DNA of 64,000 bases from Dietzia aurantiaca (lineage in GTDB: Bacteria > Actinomycetota > Actinomycetes > Mycobacteriales > Mycobacteriaceae). The DNA lies in the NCBI RefSeq assembly GCF_021033825.1, contig NZ_JAIFXZ010000001.1, forward strand, positions 62,001 to 126,000. Reading direction: 5' to 3'. Each line of letters begins with the position of its first letter. Position 1 is the stretch's first letter. Below, in pieces: positions 9,042 to 17,981 of the stretch. The position numbers and the translations under genes are program-made. The notes beneath the pieces are model-generated. The model did not search any database, was not told the origin of the DNA, and worked only from the letters and a program-made list of their open reading frames with translations.

Positions 9042-9076
9042 CGCGCCCGGCCCCCTCTCGGGTGGGGCCGGGCGCG
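9042..9076. terminator. Strong bidirectional terminator between marR and the MHS transporter
   Basis: CGCGCCCGGCCCC at 9042-9054 pairs perfectly with GGGGCCGGGCGCG at 9064-9076 across a 9-nt loop. A 13-bp, all-GC stem between two convergent genes makes this one of the clearest terminators in the window. Confidence 0.8.
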
Positions 9077-9120
9077 GCTGCTCGTGGGGTGCGGCCCGTC
9101 GGGACCGTCAGGTCACCGGG

Positions 9121-10548
9121 TCACGGGACCTCGGTGGCGAGCACCGCGTCGTTCTCGGCGAGCTCACCGGTCACCTTGTTCTTGCTCGACTCGGTCATGG
9201 CGAGCACGCACATCATCGACATGGCCGACAGCAGCGAGAGCATGATGCCGACTCCGAGGGTGTTGCCCGCGGCGACCATCGCGGCGGCGGCCAGCGGCGG
9301 GAGCGCGCCACCGAGGATGCCGGCGAGGTTGTAGCCGAGACCGGCACCGGTGTAGCGGTAGCGGGCCTGGAACAGCTCGGGCAGCAGCGCGCCGGCCGGG
9401 CCGTAGGCGATACCGAAGATGATCAGGGTGACGAGCAGGCCCAGGGCGAAGGCGCCGGTCGATCCGGTGTCGAGGATCGGGAACACGACGAGCGACCAGA
9501 CGATGGCCAGCCCGACGGAGGTGCCGATGACCTTCTTGCGGCCGATCCGGTCGGAGTACATCGCCGACAGGGCGATGGCGAGACCGAATACCAGGGCGGC
9601 GACCATGCCCATGCCGAGGACGAACGGGCGGGAGTGGCCGAGCGTGGCGGTGGCGTAGTTCGTGAGGAACGAGGTCCCCATGTAGAACAGCGAGAACAGC
9701 GAGGTCAGCGCGCCGCCGGCGATGAGGATCTCCTTCCACTGGAAGCGGATCGCATCGGCGAAGGGCAGGGTCGCGGGTGCGGTGTCCTTGGAGGCGAGCT
9801 CGCGGTCCTGCTTGAAGACGGGGGTCTCCTCGACCGAGACACGGATCCAGAGGCCGATGAGGACCAGGACCGCGGAGAGCAGGAATGGGATGCGCCAGCC
9901 GTACTGCATGAACGCACTGTCCGGGCCCGCGTTGTTTCCGGCGACGAGCGCGAAGATGAGGAAGGTGCCCGACGACAGGAAGAACGCGAAGGCCACACCG
10001 AGCTGCGGCCACATGGCCATCAGTCCGCGCTTGCCCTCCGGTGCGTACTCGGCCGTGAGCAGGGTGGCGCCCGCCCATTCGCCACCGACGGCGAAGCCCT
10101 GGAAGAAGCGGCACAGCACGAGCAGAGTGGGCGCCACGATGCCGATGCCGTTCTCGAAGGCGCCGAACGCGCCGGTCTCGTAGCCGGGGAGCAGACCGAT
10201 GAACACGGTCGCCACGCCCATGATCATGAGCGTCCACACCAGCGTGCGCTTACGACCGATGCGGTCGCCGAAGTGGCCGAAGACCGCGGCGCCGACGGGC
10301 CGCGCGAAGAAGGCCACGGCGAAGGTGGCGAATGACGACAGCGTGGCCGAGGCCGCACTCTGCTCGGGGAAGAACAGTGTGGGGAAGACCAGCGCGGCGG
10401 CCGTGCCGTAGATGAAGAAGTCGTACCACTCGATCGTCGTACCGATCGAGGAGGCCGCGGCGACGCGTGCGAGCGAGGTCTTCTTAACCGGGACGCCGGC
10501 CGCCGCCTGTGGCGTCGCGCCCCCCGTGGGCGAATTCGTGGCTGTCAA
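9121..10548 (-). CDS. MHS-family MFS transporter
   Basis: 475-residue integral membrane protein of the metabolite:H+ symporter branch of the major facilitator superfamily. The branch signature SIGTTIEWYDFFIYGTAAAL opens the first of 12 predicted membrane segments; GDRIGRKRTL follows segment 2, and a second copy (SDRIGRKKV) is in the C-terminal half. Known relatives import small organic acids or osmolytes such as shikimate, alpha-ketoglutarate or proline/betaine; the substrate cannot be told here. The TTG start at 10548 has GGAG 5 nt upstream. A more upstream start would add a poorly conserved extension. It stands alone between two terminator-like hairpins. Confidence 0.88.
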   Translation of the reverse strand: MTATNSPTGGATPQAAAGVPVKKTSLARVAAASSIGTTIEWYDFFIYGTAAALVFPTLFFPEQSAASATLSSFATFAVAFFARPVGAAVFGHFGDRIGRKRTLVWTLMIMGVATVFIGLLPGYETGAFGAFENGIGIVAPTLLVLCRFFQGFAVGGEWAGATLLTAEYAPEGKRGLMAMWPQLGVAFAFFLSSGTFLIFALVAGNNAGPDSAFMQYGWRIPFLLSAVLVLIGLWIRVSVEETPVFKQDRELASKDTAPATLPFADAIRFQWKEILIAGGALTSLFSLFYMGTSFLTNYATATLGHSRPFVLGMGMVAALVFGLAIALSAMYSDRIGRKKVIGTSVGLAIVWSLVVFPILDTGSTGAFALGLLVTLIIFGIAYGPAGALLPELFQARYRYTGAGLGYNLAGILGGALPPLAAAAMVAAGNTLGVGIMLSLLSAMSMMCVLAMTESSKNKVTGELAENDAVLATEVP

Positions 10549-10560
10549 GACAACTCCAGT

Positions 10561-10633
10561 CTTCTCAGTGTCGCCGGGCTGTGAACCTGCGGCGCTGACA
10601 GATTTCTCCGACGCGTTCACGCCGACTGAGAAG
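10561..10633 (-). promoter_or_regulatory. Leader region of the MHS gene with a long-range inverted repeat
   Basis: CTTCTCAGT at 10561-10569 and ACTGAGAAG at 10625-10633 form 9-bp complementary arms 55 nt apart, just upstream of the TTG start. The pair could fold the 5' leader or be two half-sites for a regulator. No clear -10 box was identified. Confidence 0.3.
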
Positions 10634-10653
10634 AAACTATGTGAGGCGAGCCA

Positions 10654-10685
10654 CACCCGGTACACCCGAAAGTGGATGCCGGGTG
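10654..10685 (-). terminator. Candidate terminator at the end of the glycan operon
   Basis: CACCCGG at 10654-10660 pairs with CCGGGTG at 10679-10685 across 18 nt. It lies between the last gene of the long glycan operon (stop at 10744) and the MHS transporter downstream on the same strand. Only 7 bp, so moderate support. Confidence 0.4.
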
Positions 10686-10743
10686 ATCTGGGCCACATCG
10701 TCTGCAGCGAGGCGGCCGGACGTGTGCCCGCGCGGCACCGTCC

Positions 10744-11730
10744 TCACTCCGGGCGTCGCTCAGCAGACGCCGCGACGGTCTCCTCGGTGTCGATGCCACG
10801 GAACCACTCGACGGTCCGCCGGAGGCCGTCGGCCCAGTCGACCTCGGGTGCCCACCCGAGGACCTCGCTCGCGAGCGCGGTGTCGGGGCGCCGGACCTGC
10901 GGATCGTCCACCGGGCGGTCGATGAAGCGCAAGGTGGAGGCGGACCCCGTCTCGGCGATGATGTCGCGTGCGATCTGCACTACCTCGAGCTCCCACGGGT
11001 TGCCGATGTTCACGGGGCCGGCGTGACCGGACCCCGCGAGGGCGAGGATGCCCCGGACGAGGTCGGAGACGAAGCACACCGACCGGGTCTGCGTGCCGTC
11101 ACCGGCGACGGTGAGCTGCTCGCCGCGCAGCGCCTGGCGGATGAAGGTCGGGATCGCGCGGCCATCATGCGGGCGCATCCGGGGTCCGAAGGTGTTGAAG
11201 ATCCGCACGATCGCGGTGTCCACCCCGTGGGTGGTGCGGTACGCCTCGGTGAGCGCCTCGGCGTATCGCTTGGCCTCGTCGTAGACTCCCCGCGGCCCGA
11301 CCGGGTTGACGTTGCCCCAGTAGGTCTCCGGTTGAGGGTGCACCAGCGGGTCCCCGTACACCTCGGACGTCGACGCGAGCACGAACCGGGCGCCCTTCGC
11401 CTTGGCCAGGCCCAGCGCGTTGTTCGTCCCGGTCGAGCCGACCTTGAGCGTGTGGATGGGCAGCTTGAGGTAGTCGATCGGGGACGCGGGCGACGCGAAG
11501 TGGAGCACGAGATCCACCGGCCCGGGCACGTGGATGTAGTCGGTGACGTCACGCTGCACCAGGTGGAATCCCGGATCGGTGGCGAGGTGCGCGACGTTGG
11601 CCGGATCGCCGGTGAGGAAGTTGTCCAGCGCGAACACCTCGACGTCGCGCCGCCGCAGCTCCGTGCACAGATGACTCCCGAGGAATCCGGCGCCTCCGGT
11701 GACGACGGCCCTGCTGAATGTCGTACTCAT
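10744..11730 (-). CDS. NAD-dependent sugar-nucleotide enzyme, UDP-xylose-synthase-like
   Basis: 328-residue extended short-chain dehydrogenase. The Rossmann motif is [12 protein letters not shown] (~10-21); the catalytic region is STSEVYGDP (~120) and YDEAKRYAE (Tyr-x3-Lys, ~153-161). [24 protein letters not shown] and [12 protein letters not shown] are typical of UDP-glucuronate decarboxylase (UXS), which makes UDP-xylose, more than of ADP-heptose epimerase HldD. It is the last gene of the glycan operon, with ATGA overlap to the GT9 gene before it. It probably supplies a second activated sugar. An epimerase acting on nucleotide-heptose remains possible. Confidence 0.8.
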   Translation of the reverse strand: MSTTFSRAVVTGGAGFLGSHLCTELRRRDVEVFALDNFLTGDPANVAHLATDPGFHLVQRDVTDYIHVPGPVDLVLHFASPASPIDYLKLPIHTLKVGSTGTNNALGLAKAKGARFVLASTSEVYGDPLVHPQPETYWGNVNPVGPRGVYDEAKRYAEALTEAYRTTHGVDTAIVRIFNTFGPRMRPHDGRAIPTFIRQALRGEQLTVAGDGTQTRSVCFVSDLVRGILALAGSGHAGPVNIGNPWELEVVQIARDIIAETGSASTLRFIDRPVDDPQVRRPDTALASEVLGWAPEVDWADGLRRTVEWFRGIDTEETVAASAERRPE

Positions 11731-12794
11731 GATGAGATCCTTCCTGTCGTGGTCTCGAGGAGGTCGCGCGTCGCGTCGAGCATCTCGTCGACGCCGATCG
11801 CGTCCAGGCGCGGATCGACGACGTCCGCGTGGGGGTCCCCCCAGGCGTCGGCGGTCGGGTCGCCGCGCCAGAGGACGGTGTGGAGTCGAGGGTCCAGTGT
11901 CGGCCCCCACCACCGGGGCGGGACCGGGCCGAACAGTGTCACCGAGGGGGTGGCGAGGGCGGTGGCCAGGTGCGCGATGCCGGTGTCACCGCTGAGGACG
12001 AGCGCCGCGTCGGCGACCAGCGCCGCCAGGTCGTCGAGGTCGAGTCGTCCACCGGCGTCGGTGGCGGCCGGGACGGCCGCGACGATCCCGGCGGTCAGAT
12101 CCCGCTCCCCGGGCGACCCGGTCACCACGACGTCGCGCCCGGACCGCACGAGTTCACCGGCGACCGCGGCCCACCGGTCGACCGGCCAGCGGCGTGACCG
12201 CGACGCGGCGCCGGGATGGACGACGACGATGCCGTCCTCACGACGCAGCGCGGCGGCCTCGTGCGGGTCGCGCAGTCGGAGGTCGTCGACGCCGCACTCT
12301 CCCCCGGCGTCCCGCACCACGCGGCACCAGCGGAGTACCTCGTGCTCGTCCCGCACCCAGCGGGGCCCGCGGTGGCCGATCTCGGGACAGTCGAACCCGA
12401 TCAGTCGCCCGGGCCCGCCGGCCGCGAGCAGCCTCTGGCTCTCCGGCCCGCGCCCGTGGAGATCGACCGCGACGTGTCCGCCGGGCAACGGGCCGAGGGG
12501 AACGAGGCCGGGGGTCGCCAGGACGGCGTCGACCACGCCCATCCGGACCATCCACCCGCCGATCGTGGCGGGCGCGGCCAGCACGACCCGCCGGTCGGGG
12601 AACAGTCGGTGCAACCCTCGGATCGGGGCGATGCCGGTCAGGGCGTCGCCCAGGCCGAGCGCGCGCAGGACCAGGACGTCATCCTCCCCCACCTGTCGGG
12701 CGTCGATCGCCCCGTCCACCGCGTCCGGGCGGGCCGGGGCATCGAGCCGGCCGGCCTGCCGGAGCGCGGCCTCCGTGTACGGCTCAGCCGACAT
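11727..12794 (-). CDS. Glycosyltransferase family 9 (heptosyltransferase-like)
   Basis: 355-residue GT-B transferase of family 9, the family of LPS heptosyltransferases I and II. The nucleotide-sugar-binding half shows [15 protein letters not shown] (~215) and [19 protein letters not shown] (~290) followed by VTLFGPV. The N-terminal half has [19 protein letters not shown], the usual acceptor-side start of this family. It overlaps hldE by 11 bp and the UXS-like gene by 4 bp. With hldE, GmhA and GmhB domains in the same operon, transfer of heptose is the simplest prediction; the acceptor is unknown since no lipid A genes are present. Confidence 0.85.
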   Translation of the reverse strand: MSAEPYTEAALRQAGRLDAPARPDAVDGAIDARQVGEDDVLVLRALGLGDALTGIAPIRGLHRLFPDRRVVLAAPATIGGWMVRMGVVDAVLATPGLVPLGPLPGGHVAVDLHGRGPESQRLLAAGGPGRLIGFDCPEIGHRGPRWVRDEHEVLRWCRVVRDAGGECGVDDLRLRDPHEAAALRREDGIVVVHPGAASRSRRWPVDRWAAVAGELVRSGRDVVVTGSPGERDLTAGIVAAVPAATDAGGRLDLDDLAALVADAALVLSGDTGIAHLATALATPSVTLFGPVPPRWWGPTLDPRLHTVLWRGDPTADAWGDPHADVVDPRLDAIGVDEMLDATRDLLETTTGRISS

Positions 12795-14157
12795 CGCGGG
12801 TCCGTCGCAGGATGGACGTGGTGGATCGCCCGGGCGTGAGTGGCAGGATCTCCACGCGTCCGCCCCAGCTGTGGACGAGCGGGGCCTCCGGGAGGGTGTC
12901 CGCCCGGTAGTCGCCGCCCTTGACCCAGACGTCGGGGCGCACTACCTCCAGGGCCGCCCGCGGATCGTCCTCGTCAAAGACCACGACGGCGTCCACGCAG
13001 GCCAGCGCCTCCAGCAGGTGCCGCCGGTCGACCTCCGGCATCACCGGGCGCGCGGGCCCCTTCAGTCGCCGGACGGAGTCGTCCGAGTTGAGCAGGACCA
13101 CGAGCAGGTCACCGAGTTCGCGGGCGGCGCGGAGATAGTGCGCGTGCCCGGCGTGGAGGATGTCGAAACAGCCGCCCGTCGCCACGATCACGCCGCCGCT
13201 GCGCCTGGTCTGCTCGATCCGGTGGGCGAAACCGTCGAGCGGGCTGGGTGACGGCTGGTTACCGCGCCCACGGAACCCGGCCGCGCCACCGTCCGCCACC
13301 CAGGTCGATGCCGCGGCTCCGGCCCGGCCGGCGGCGGTCGCCGCCGACTCGCCCCGGCTCAACGCCGTTGCCGCGGCCACCGAATAGCGGTCCCCGGCCC
13401 CGCACGGGTCACCCGCCTCCTGGTGGCGGCTGGGGATCAGACGACACCCGCCCTCGTCCGCGAACCAGGCCCCCTCCGGGCCGACGGTCACGGAGACGGC
13501 GTGCGCGCGCCACGCCCGGCGCAATCCGGCGGCCAGCTCGTCGGGTCGGTCGGGGAGGACCTCGAGACCGAACTCCCGTGCGGCCGCCTGCGCCTCGGCG
13601 AGGTTCGGTGTGACGAGCGCGCAGCCCGGGACCGGTGCACCGCCGCGGGGGTGCGGGTCCCACACCACGGTGCCGTGCTCGGCCTTGTCGGCGATCGCGG
13701 TCCGGATTCCCTCGTCGTGGGTGGTCCCGGCGCCGTAGTCGCTCACCAGCACGACGCCGACGGCGAGAGCGTCCGCCACGGCCTGCCGGTCGACATCCAC
13801 CGGGAGGCCGGGACCCCCGTCGTCCACGCGCAGCAGTGTCTGTCCCTCGCTGCGGATCCGGGTTTTGGTGCGGGTGCCTCCGCTGTGGCCGAGCGCGACC
13901 ACGTCGATGTCCGTCAGGTCCGCCCGGATCTGCTCGCCGTGCACGTCGTCGGCCAGCGGCGCGACGAGCCGCACCTCGGGGACGCGGTCGATCCGCGCGC
14001 ACATCAGCGCGGCGAGACCGGCGCCGCCGGGGCTGGTCAGCGTGGTGTCCGTGTCGACCACCGGGACCGGGGCGTCCGGGCACAACCGTACCGAGCGGCC
14101 GGTGAGGTCACGGTCGAGAATGACGTCACCGATGATGACGACCGGTTCGACGGCCAT
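12784..14157 (-). CDS. hldE: Bifunctional heptose-7-phosphate kinase / heptose-1-phosphate nucleotidylyltransferase
   Basis: 457-residue two-domain protein organised like E. coli HldE (RfaE). Residues ~1-305 are a PfkB-type sugar kinase (GDVILDRDLTGRSVRLCPDAP, then the catalytic DPCGAGDRYSVAAA ~270). Residues ~322-457 are a nucleotidylyltransferase with ATGGCFDILHAGHAHYLRAA (HxGH motif), VVLLNSDDSVRRLKG and the end motif PGRSTTSI. It would phosphorylate D-glycero-beta-D-manno-heptose-7-phosphate at C1 and, after GmhB action, attach a nucleotide (ADP by homology). The start is ATG at 14157, inside the 3' end of the GmhA fusion gene (32-bp overlap). All key motifs are intact. Confidence 0.92.
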   Translation of the reverse strand: MAVEPVVIIGDVILDRDLTGRSVRLCPDAPVPVVDTDTTLTSPGGAGLAALMCARIDRVPEVRLVAPLADDVHGEQIRADLTDIDVVALGHSGGTRTKTRIRSEGQTLLRVDDGGPGLPVDVDRQAVADALAVGVVLVSDYGAGTTHDEGIRTAIADKAEHGTVVWDPHPRGGAPVPGCALVTPNLAEAQAAAREFGLEVLPDRPDELAAGLRRAWRAHAVSVTVGPEGAWFADEGGCRLIPSRHQEAGDPCGAGDRYSVAAATALSRGESAATAAGRAGAAASTWVADGGAAGFRGRGNQPSPSPLDGFAHRIEQTRRSGGVIVATGGCFDILHAGHAHYLRAARELGDLLVVLLNSDDSVRRLKGPARPVMPEVDRRHLLEALACVDAVVVFDEDDPRAALEVVRPDVWVKGGDYRADTLPEAPLVHSWGGRVEILPLTPGRSTTSILRRTRDVG

Positions 14158-15967
14158 GGGTGTCCTCCTCTGGTCGGGGCAGCCGGGTGTCGACCGCGGC
14201 GGTGAGCGCGTGCAGGAGCACGAGGTGGCATTCCTGCACCACGGAGGTGTCTCCGGACTCGACGGCGATCGTCTCGTCACACAGGTCGGCGAGGGGGTTG
14301 GGGCGGGCGCCGGTCAGCGCCCAGACCCGGACGCCGAGGCACCGGGCGCGCCGCGCGGCCTCGAGCATGTTGGGGCTGGTGCCGCTCGTCGACAACAACA
14401 CGAGCACGTCGCCCTCGGTGCCGTGCGCCTCGACCTGGCGGGCGATCGCCTCCTCGTAGCCGTAGTCGTTGCTGATCGCGGTGAGCGTCGAGGTCTCACT
14501 CGTGAGACAGATCGCCGACACCGGTCGTCGGTCGTCGACGAAGCGACCGACGAACTCGGCGGTGAAATGTTGGGCCTCGGCGGCGCTGCCGCCGTTTCCC
14601 GCGGCGAGGAGCCGACCTCCGGACAGGAGCCGGGCGACGAGGCGGGTCGCCCACCTGTCGACGGTCGGCGCGTCGCGGGCGAGCGAGTCCACCGCGCGGT
14701 GGAGCGCGCCGAGGTGGCCGTCCAGCCAGTCCCGCGCGGCGCCGTATCCGGTTCCGGCCGGTGACGCGTTTCCGTCCCGCGCCGCGGCGTAGGCCTCCTC
14801 GGTGAGGCCGACGACCCGGTCCCAGGAGAACATCGTCTCGGCGCGGCGGCGGGCAGCGCATCCCATCGCGTCGGACCTGGCCGGATAGTCGAGCAGCACA
14901 CGCAGCGCCTCGGTGGTGGCCGCCTCGTCGCCCGGGGACACGAGCAGGCCGGTGACGCCGTCGTCGACGGAGTCGAGCAGGCCGCCCACGGCCGTACCGA
15001 CCAGGGGCCTGCCGCTGGCCATCGTCTCGAGGGGGACCATCCCGAACGGTTCGTACCACGGCGTGATGCAGACGACGTCGGCGGACGCCAGCAGCGCCGC
15101 GGCCGCGCCGCGATCGAGTCGCCCCGTGAAGGTCACACGATCGGCCACACCGAGTTCCCGAGCGAGGACCTGCAGTCGCAGCCCCTCGGGGTCGCGGTCG
15201 AGCGCGTCGCGTTCCGGTCCACCGGCGATCACCAGCTCGGTGTCCGGTAGCCCGGCCAGTGCCCGGATGCTCATGTCGATGCCCTTGCGCGGGACCATCC
15301 GGCCGAGCGAGACCACCCGCCGGAGCCCCTGCCGGCGGGGCGGGAGCCCGTCCGCCTCCGCCCCGGGGTGGAACAGGTCGAGGTCGACGCCACAGGGGAT
15401 CACGTGGATCCGGTCGGTGTCGGCTCCGCACTCGAGCAGTTCCCTGCGCTCGTCCCGGCAGCTGGCGGTGAGCAGGTCCGAGTCGGTGACCAGACCCGAT
15501 TCGACCGCCAGTCGGCCGGGCGGGCTGGTATCGGCGCTGCCCTGGTGTCGGCGTTTGACCGTGCCGAGCGCGTGGAAGGTCTGCACCACCGGGACGTCGA
15601 CCACGCGGACGGCCTCGCGGACGGCCATGCCGGACATCCAGAAGTGTGCGTGGGCGATGTCGGGCACGCCGTCGGAGAGCCAGTGCGCGACCATCTCGCG
15701 GCCGAATCCGGCCATGAACGGTGCGAGTTCGTCCTTGGGCAGCGGGGCCGCCGGCCCGGCCGTCACGTGGACGAGCCGGACGCCGGGGGCGAGGTCCACC
15801 ACCTCCGCGGCGTCCGCGTCGTCTCTCCGGGTGTAGACGACCACATCGTGACCGCGGGCGCCGAGCCCGGTGGCCAGTTCGGCCACGTAGACGTTCTGTC
15901 CGCCGGCGTCCTCTCCGCCCAGCGCCGCGACCGGGCTGGCGTGTTCGGAGATCAGTGCGATTCTCAT
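14126..15967 (-). CDS. Glycosyltransferase (GT4) fused to GmhA-type phosphoheptose isomerase
   Basis: 613-residue fusion. Residues ~1-400 are a GT-B family 4 transferase (start RIALISEHASPVAALGGEDA; RRVVSLGRMVPRKGID; PWYEPFGMVPLETMASGRP with the Glu-x7-Glu motif). Residues ~415-595 are a SIS-domain phosphoheptose isomerase: AAGNGGSAAEAQHFTAEF with the His and Glu that bind metal in GmhA, LTAISNDYGYEEAIARQVEA, LLSTSGTSPNMLEAARRA, and VVQECHLVLLH with the second metal-binding His. The SIS half should convert sedoheptulose-7-phosphate to D-glycero-D-manno-heptose-7-phosphate, the first committed step. The DNA is one uninterrupted frame. It overlaps the gene before it by ATGA and hldE after it. 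Confidence 0.88.
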   Translation of the reverse strand: MRIALISEHASPVAALGGEDAGGQNVYVAELATGLGARGHDVVVYTRRDDADAAEVVDLAPGVRLVHVTAGPAAPLPKDELAPFMAGFGREMVAHWLSDGVPDIAHAHFWMSGMAVREAVRVVDVPVVQTFHALGTVKRRHQGSADTSPPGRLAVESGLVTDSDLLTASCRDERRELLECGADTDRIHVIPCGVDLDLFHPGAEADGLPPRRQGLRRVVSLGRMVPRKGIDMSIRALAGLPDTELVIAGGPERDALDRDPEGLRLQVLARELGVADRVTFTGRLDRGAAAALLASADVVCITPWYEPFGMVPLETMASGRPLVGTAVGGLLDSVDDGVTGLLVSPGDEAATTEALRVLLDYPARSDAMGCAARRRAETMFSWDRVVGLTEEAYAAARDGNASPAGTGYGAARDWLDGHLGALHRAVDSLARDAPTVDRWATRLVARLLSGGRLLAAGNGGSAAEAQHFTAEFVGRFVDDRRPVSAICLTSETSTLTAISNDYGYEEAIARQVEAHGTEGDVLVLLSTSGTSPNMLEAARRARCLGVRVWALTGARPNPLADLCDETIAVESGDTSVVQECHLVLLHALTAAVDTRLPRPEEDTHGRRTGRHHR

Positions 15968-16935
15968 GACCCCACCTCCGTCAGGATCTCGTCCCAGTCG
16001 GCGAGGAAACGTCCGACGCCGTAGTGCGCCAGCGCGTGCTCGCGTGCCGCCGCTCCCGCCGCGGCGGCCGCGCCCGGGTCGGCGAGCCACTCCCGGGCCC
16101 GCGATTCCAGCTGCGCGGGGTCGTTGCTGAGTAGTCCGGCCTCCGGCGGTACGGCCCGGGGGGCCTCGGTCGTGCTCAGCGCGAGCACGGGCATCCCGAT
16201 CGTCATGGCCTCCAACAGCGACAGCCCGAGGCTGGTCCACCGGTACGGGTGGAGATAGACGCGGTGGCGGCCGAGCGCCCGGTGCATCTCCGCCTGCGGG
16301 TAGTCCTCGTGGAGGGTCGGCGCGAGGTGCGGGGCGAGCTGCCCCAGCTCCGTCATGCCCATGCCGTAGACGTGGAGCGGGAGTTCACGCCCGAGCCGGA
16401 CGACGAGGTCGGTGCCCGCGATCCGTCCACGGCGGACCGGCTCGTTGACCACCACGGCCAGGCTCGGGTCCTCGCCCGTCCACAGCGCGCCCGGGTCGAT
16501 GATCCCGTGTTCCACCACGCGCGTCGGTGCGTCGCCGCAGTCCCACATGAGGTGGTTGAACCAGGTCACGTGGACGACCGGAATGGTCGACTGCGCGGCC
16601 AGCGGATGCCGCGACGTCACGGCGTGCTCGCGTGGGGTGTCGTGCTCGACGTAGACCGCCGGGACGTCGACGCCGGCCCGCAAGCCGGTCCAGTCGTGGA
16701 CGAGGTCGACCTCGTGGCGGCGCTGGAGCACCACGGCGTCGATGCCCCCGTCGGCCGCCGTGGCCCGCAGATCGTCCGGGGAGAGTTCTGTCACCGAGCC
16801 GGGCCAGTCCCAGGTGCGGGCGCGTCCGCGACCGTCCGGACCACGGTCCGGCAGCACGGGGACGAGGTACTCGTGACGGCCCTGCACGAACGAGGTCGTC
16901 CACGAGCCGTGCACGTGCCAGATCAGGACGCGCAC
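15964..16935 (-). CDS. Glycosyltransferase (GT-B type)
   Basis: 323-residue glycosyltransferase. It begins RVLIWHVHGSWTTSFVQG and carries a C-terminal nucleotide-sugar-binding half: YGMGMTELGQLAPHL, YLHPYRWTSLGLSLLEAMTI (the Glu that contacts the donor) and GMPVLALSTTEAPRAV. This arrangement is GT4-like, though the N-terminal half is not one I can assign to a known specificity. The start is GTG at 16935 with AAGGAG 6 nt upstream. It overlaps the preceding GT9 gene by 13 bp and the GT4-GmhA gene by 4 bp. It presumably adds one residue of the operon's glycan. Confidence 0.82.
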   Translation of the reverse strand: MRVLIWHVHGSWTTSFVQGRHEYLVPVLPDRGPDGRGRARTWDWPGSVTELSPDDLRATAADGGIDAVVLQRRHEVDLVHDWTGLRAGVDVPAVYVEHDTPREHAVTSRHPLAAQSTIPVVHVTWFNHLMWDCGDAPTRVVEHGIIDPGALWTGEDPSLAVVVNEPVRRGRIAGTDLVVRLGRELPLHVYGMGMTELGQLAPHLAPTLHEDYPQAEMHRALGRHRVYLHPYRWTSLGLSLLEAMTIGMPVLALSTTEAPRAVPPEAGLLSNDPAQLESRAREWLADPGAAAAAGAAAREHALAHYGVGRFLADWDEILTEVGS

Positions 16936-17981
16936 TCCGTACTCCTTCCGGTGATGAGGTCGGACACGGCCGCCACCACGGCCGGTGGCGGGACCTGTGT
17001 CAGGCAGGGGTGTCCCTCGACGGGGCAGTCGCGGGCGCGGGTCCCGCGACACGGCGCGTGCTGGTCGCCGAGCAGGCGGAGCGGGACGCCCCACGGCGCC
17101 CAGCGCTCGGCCGGGACGACCGGGGAGAACAGGGAGACGACCGGGGTGCCCACGGCCGCGGCGAGGTGGGCGGGGCCGGTGTTCCCGACGACGACGACGT
17201 CGGCGTGCTCGAGCACGGCGGCCAGCTCGTGCAGGCTCGTCCGTCCGGACAGGTCCGTGACGTCGGTCGTCCCCGCGCCGCAGCAGGCGCGCGTGTCCGC
17301 CACCAGGTCGCGCTCGCCGGGGCCACCGGTGAGGACGACCCGGTGACCGGCCCGCCGCAGCGCCGTGACGATCGCGCCGGCGTGCTCCGGCGTGAGGGCC
17401 CGGGCGGGGACGGACGCCCCGGGGTGGACCACGACGAAGCGGCCACCGACCCCCTCGAGCAGCCCGGTCACCTCCGGCAGGGGCCGGCGTACGTCCAGCG
17501 GCGGCGGCGTGTCGGGACGCGCGGCGCCGGCGGAGACCGCGATCTCGACGGCCGCCTCGACCTCGTGGCCCCCACCCGGTGGGTCGTCGCGACGCACGCG
17601 CACATCGAGCAGGGAGCCGGGGTAGTCGGTGCTCTCCCCCACCACGACGGGCACGCCTGCCATCCGCAGGAGCAGGGCCATGGGCAGCGGGCTCTGGTGG
17701 AAGGAGGTGAAGACGACCGCGCGGTCGTACCCCCTTCCGGCGATCGACGCGACGAGCTCGTCGATCCGGGCGGGGTCGACCGGTGGCGGCCGGAAACCGG
17801 ACCACGGCGCGTCGAAGACGAGGAGTTCCGCGACGCCCGGGAGGAGCTCGCCGGCGGCCCGCCCCTGGCTCGACACCAGTAGATCGACCGGGCCTGCCCG
17901 CTCGGCGAGGAGTCGGATCGCCGGGCCGGTGAGCAGGACGTCGCCGTCGGAGTCGAGCCGGACGGCCAGGGTGCGCGCCAT
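16923..17981 (-). CDS. Second glycosyltransferase family 9 (heptosyltransferase-like)
   Basis: 352-residue GT9 protein, paralogous in family to the one at 11727. It shows LAVRLDSDGDVLLTGPAIRL at the N-terminus, VVVHPGASVPARALTPEH (~180), VVVGNTGPAHLAAAVGTPVV (~265) and SLFSPVVPAERWAPWG, the donor-site loop of heptosyltransferases. A C-terminal cysteine cluster (CRGTRARDCPVEGHPCL) is common in GT9 proteins. Its ATG shares one base with the stop of the GT2-GmhB gene (TGATG), which suggests tight coupling with the phosphatase that makes its donor. Two GT9 enzymes in one operon suggest at least two heptose transfers. Confidence 0.85.
   Translation of the reverse strand: MARTLAVRLDSDGDVLLTGPAIRLLAERAGPVDLLVSSQGRAAGELLPGVAELLVFDAPWSGFRPPPVDPARIDELVASIAGRGYDRAVVFTSFHQSPLPMALLLRMAGVPVVVGESTDYPGSLLDVRVRRDDPPGGGHEVEAAVEIAVSAGAARPDTPPPLDVRRPLPEVTGLLEGVGGRFVVVHPGASVPARALTPEHAGAIVTALRRAGHRVVLTGGPGERDLVADTRACCGAGTTDVTDLSGRTSLHELAAVLEHADVVVVGNTGPAHLAAAVGTPVVSLFSPVVPAERWAPWGVPLRLLGDQHAPCRGTRARDCPVEGHPCLTQVPPPAVVAAVSDLITGRSTECAS

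Noticed and set aside
12784-14157. Simple ribokinase/pfkB gene
   Set aside because: The second, nucleotidylyltransferase domain with the HxGH motif makes it HldE-type.
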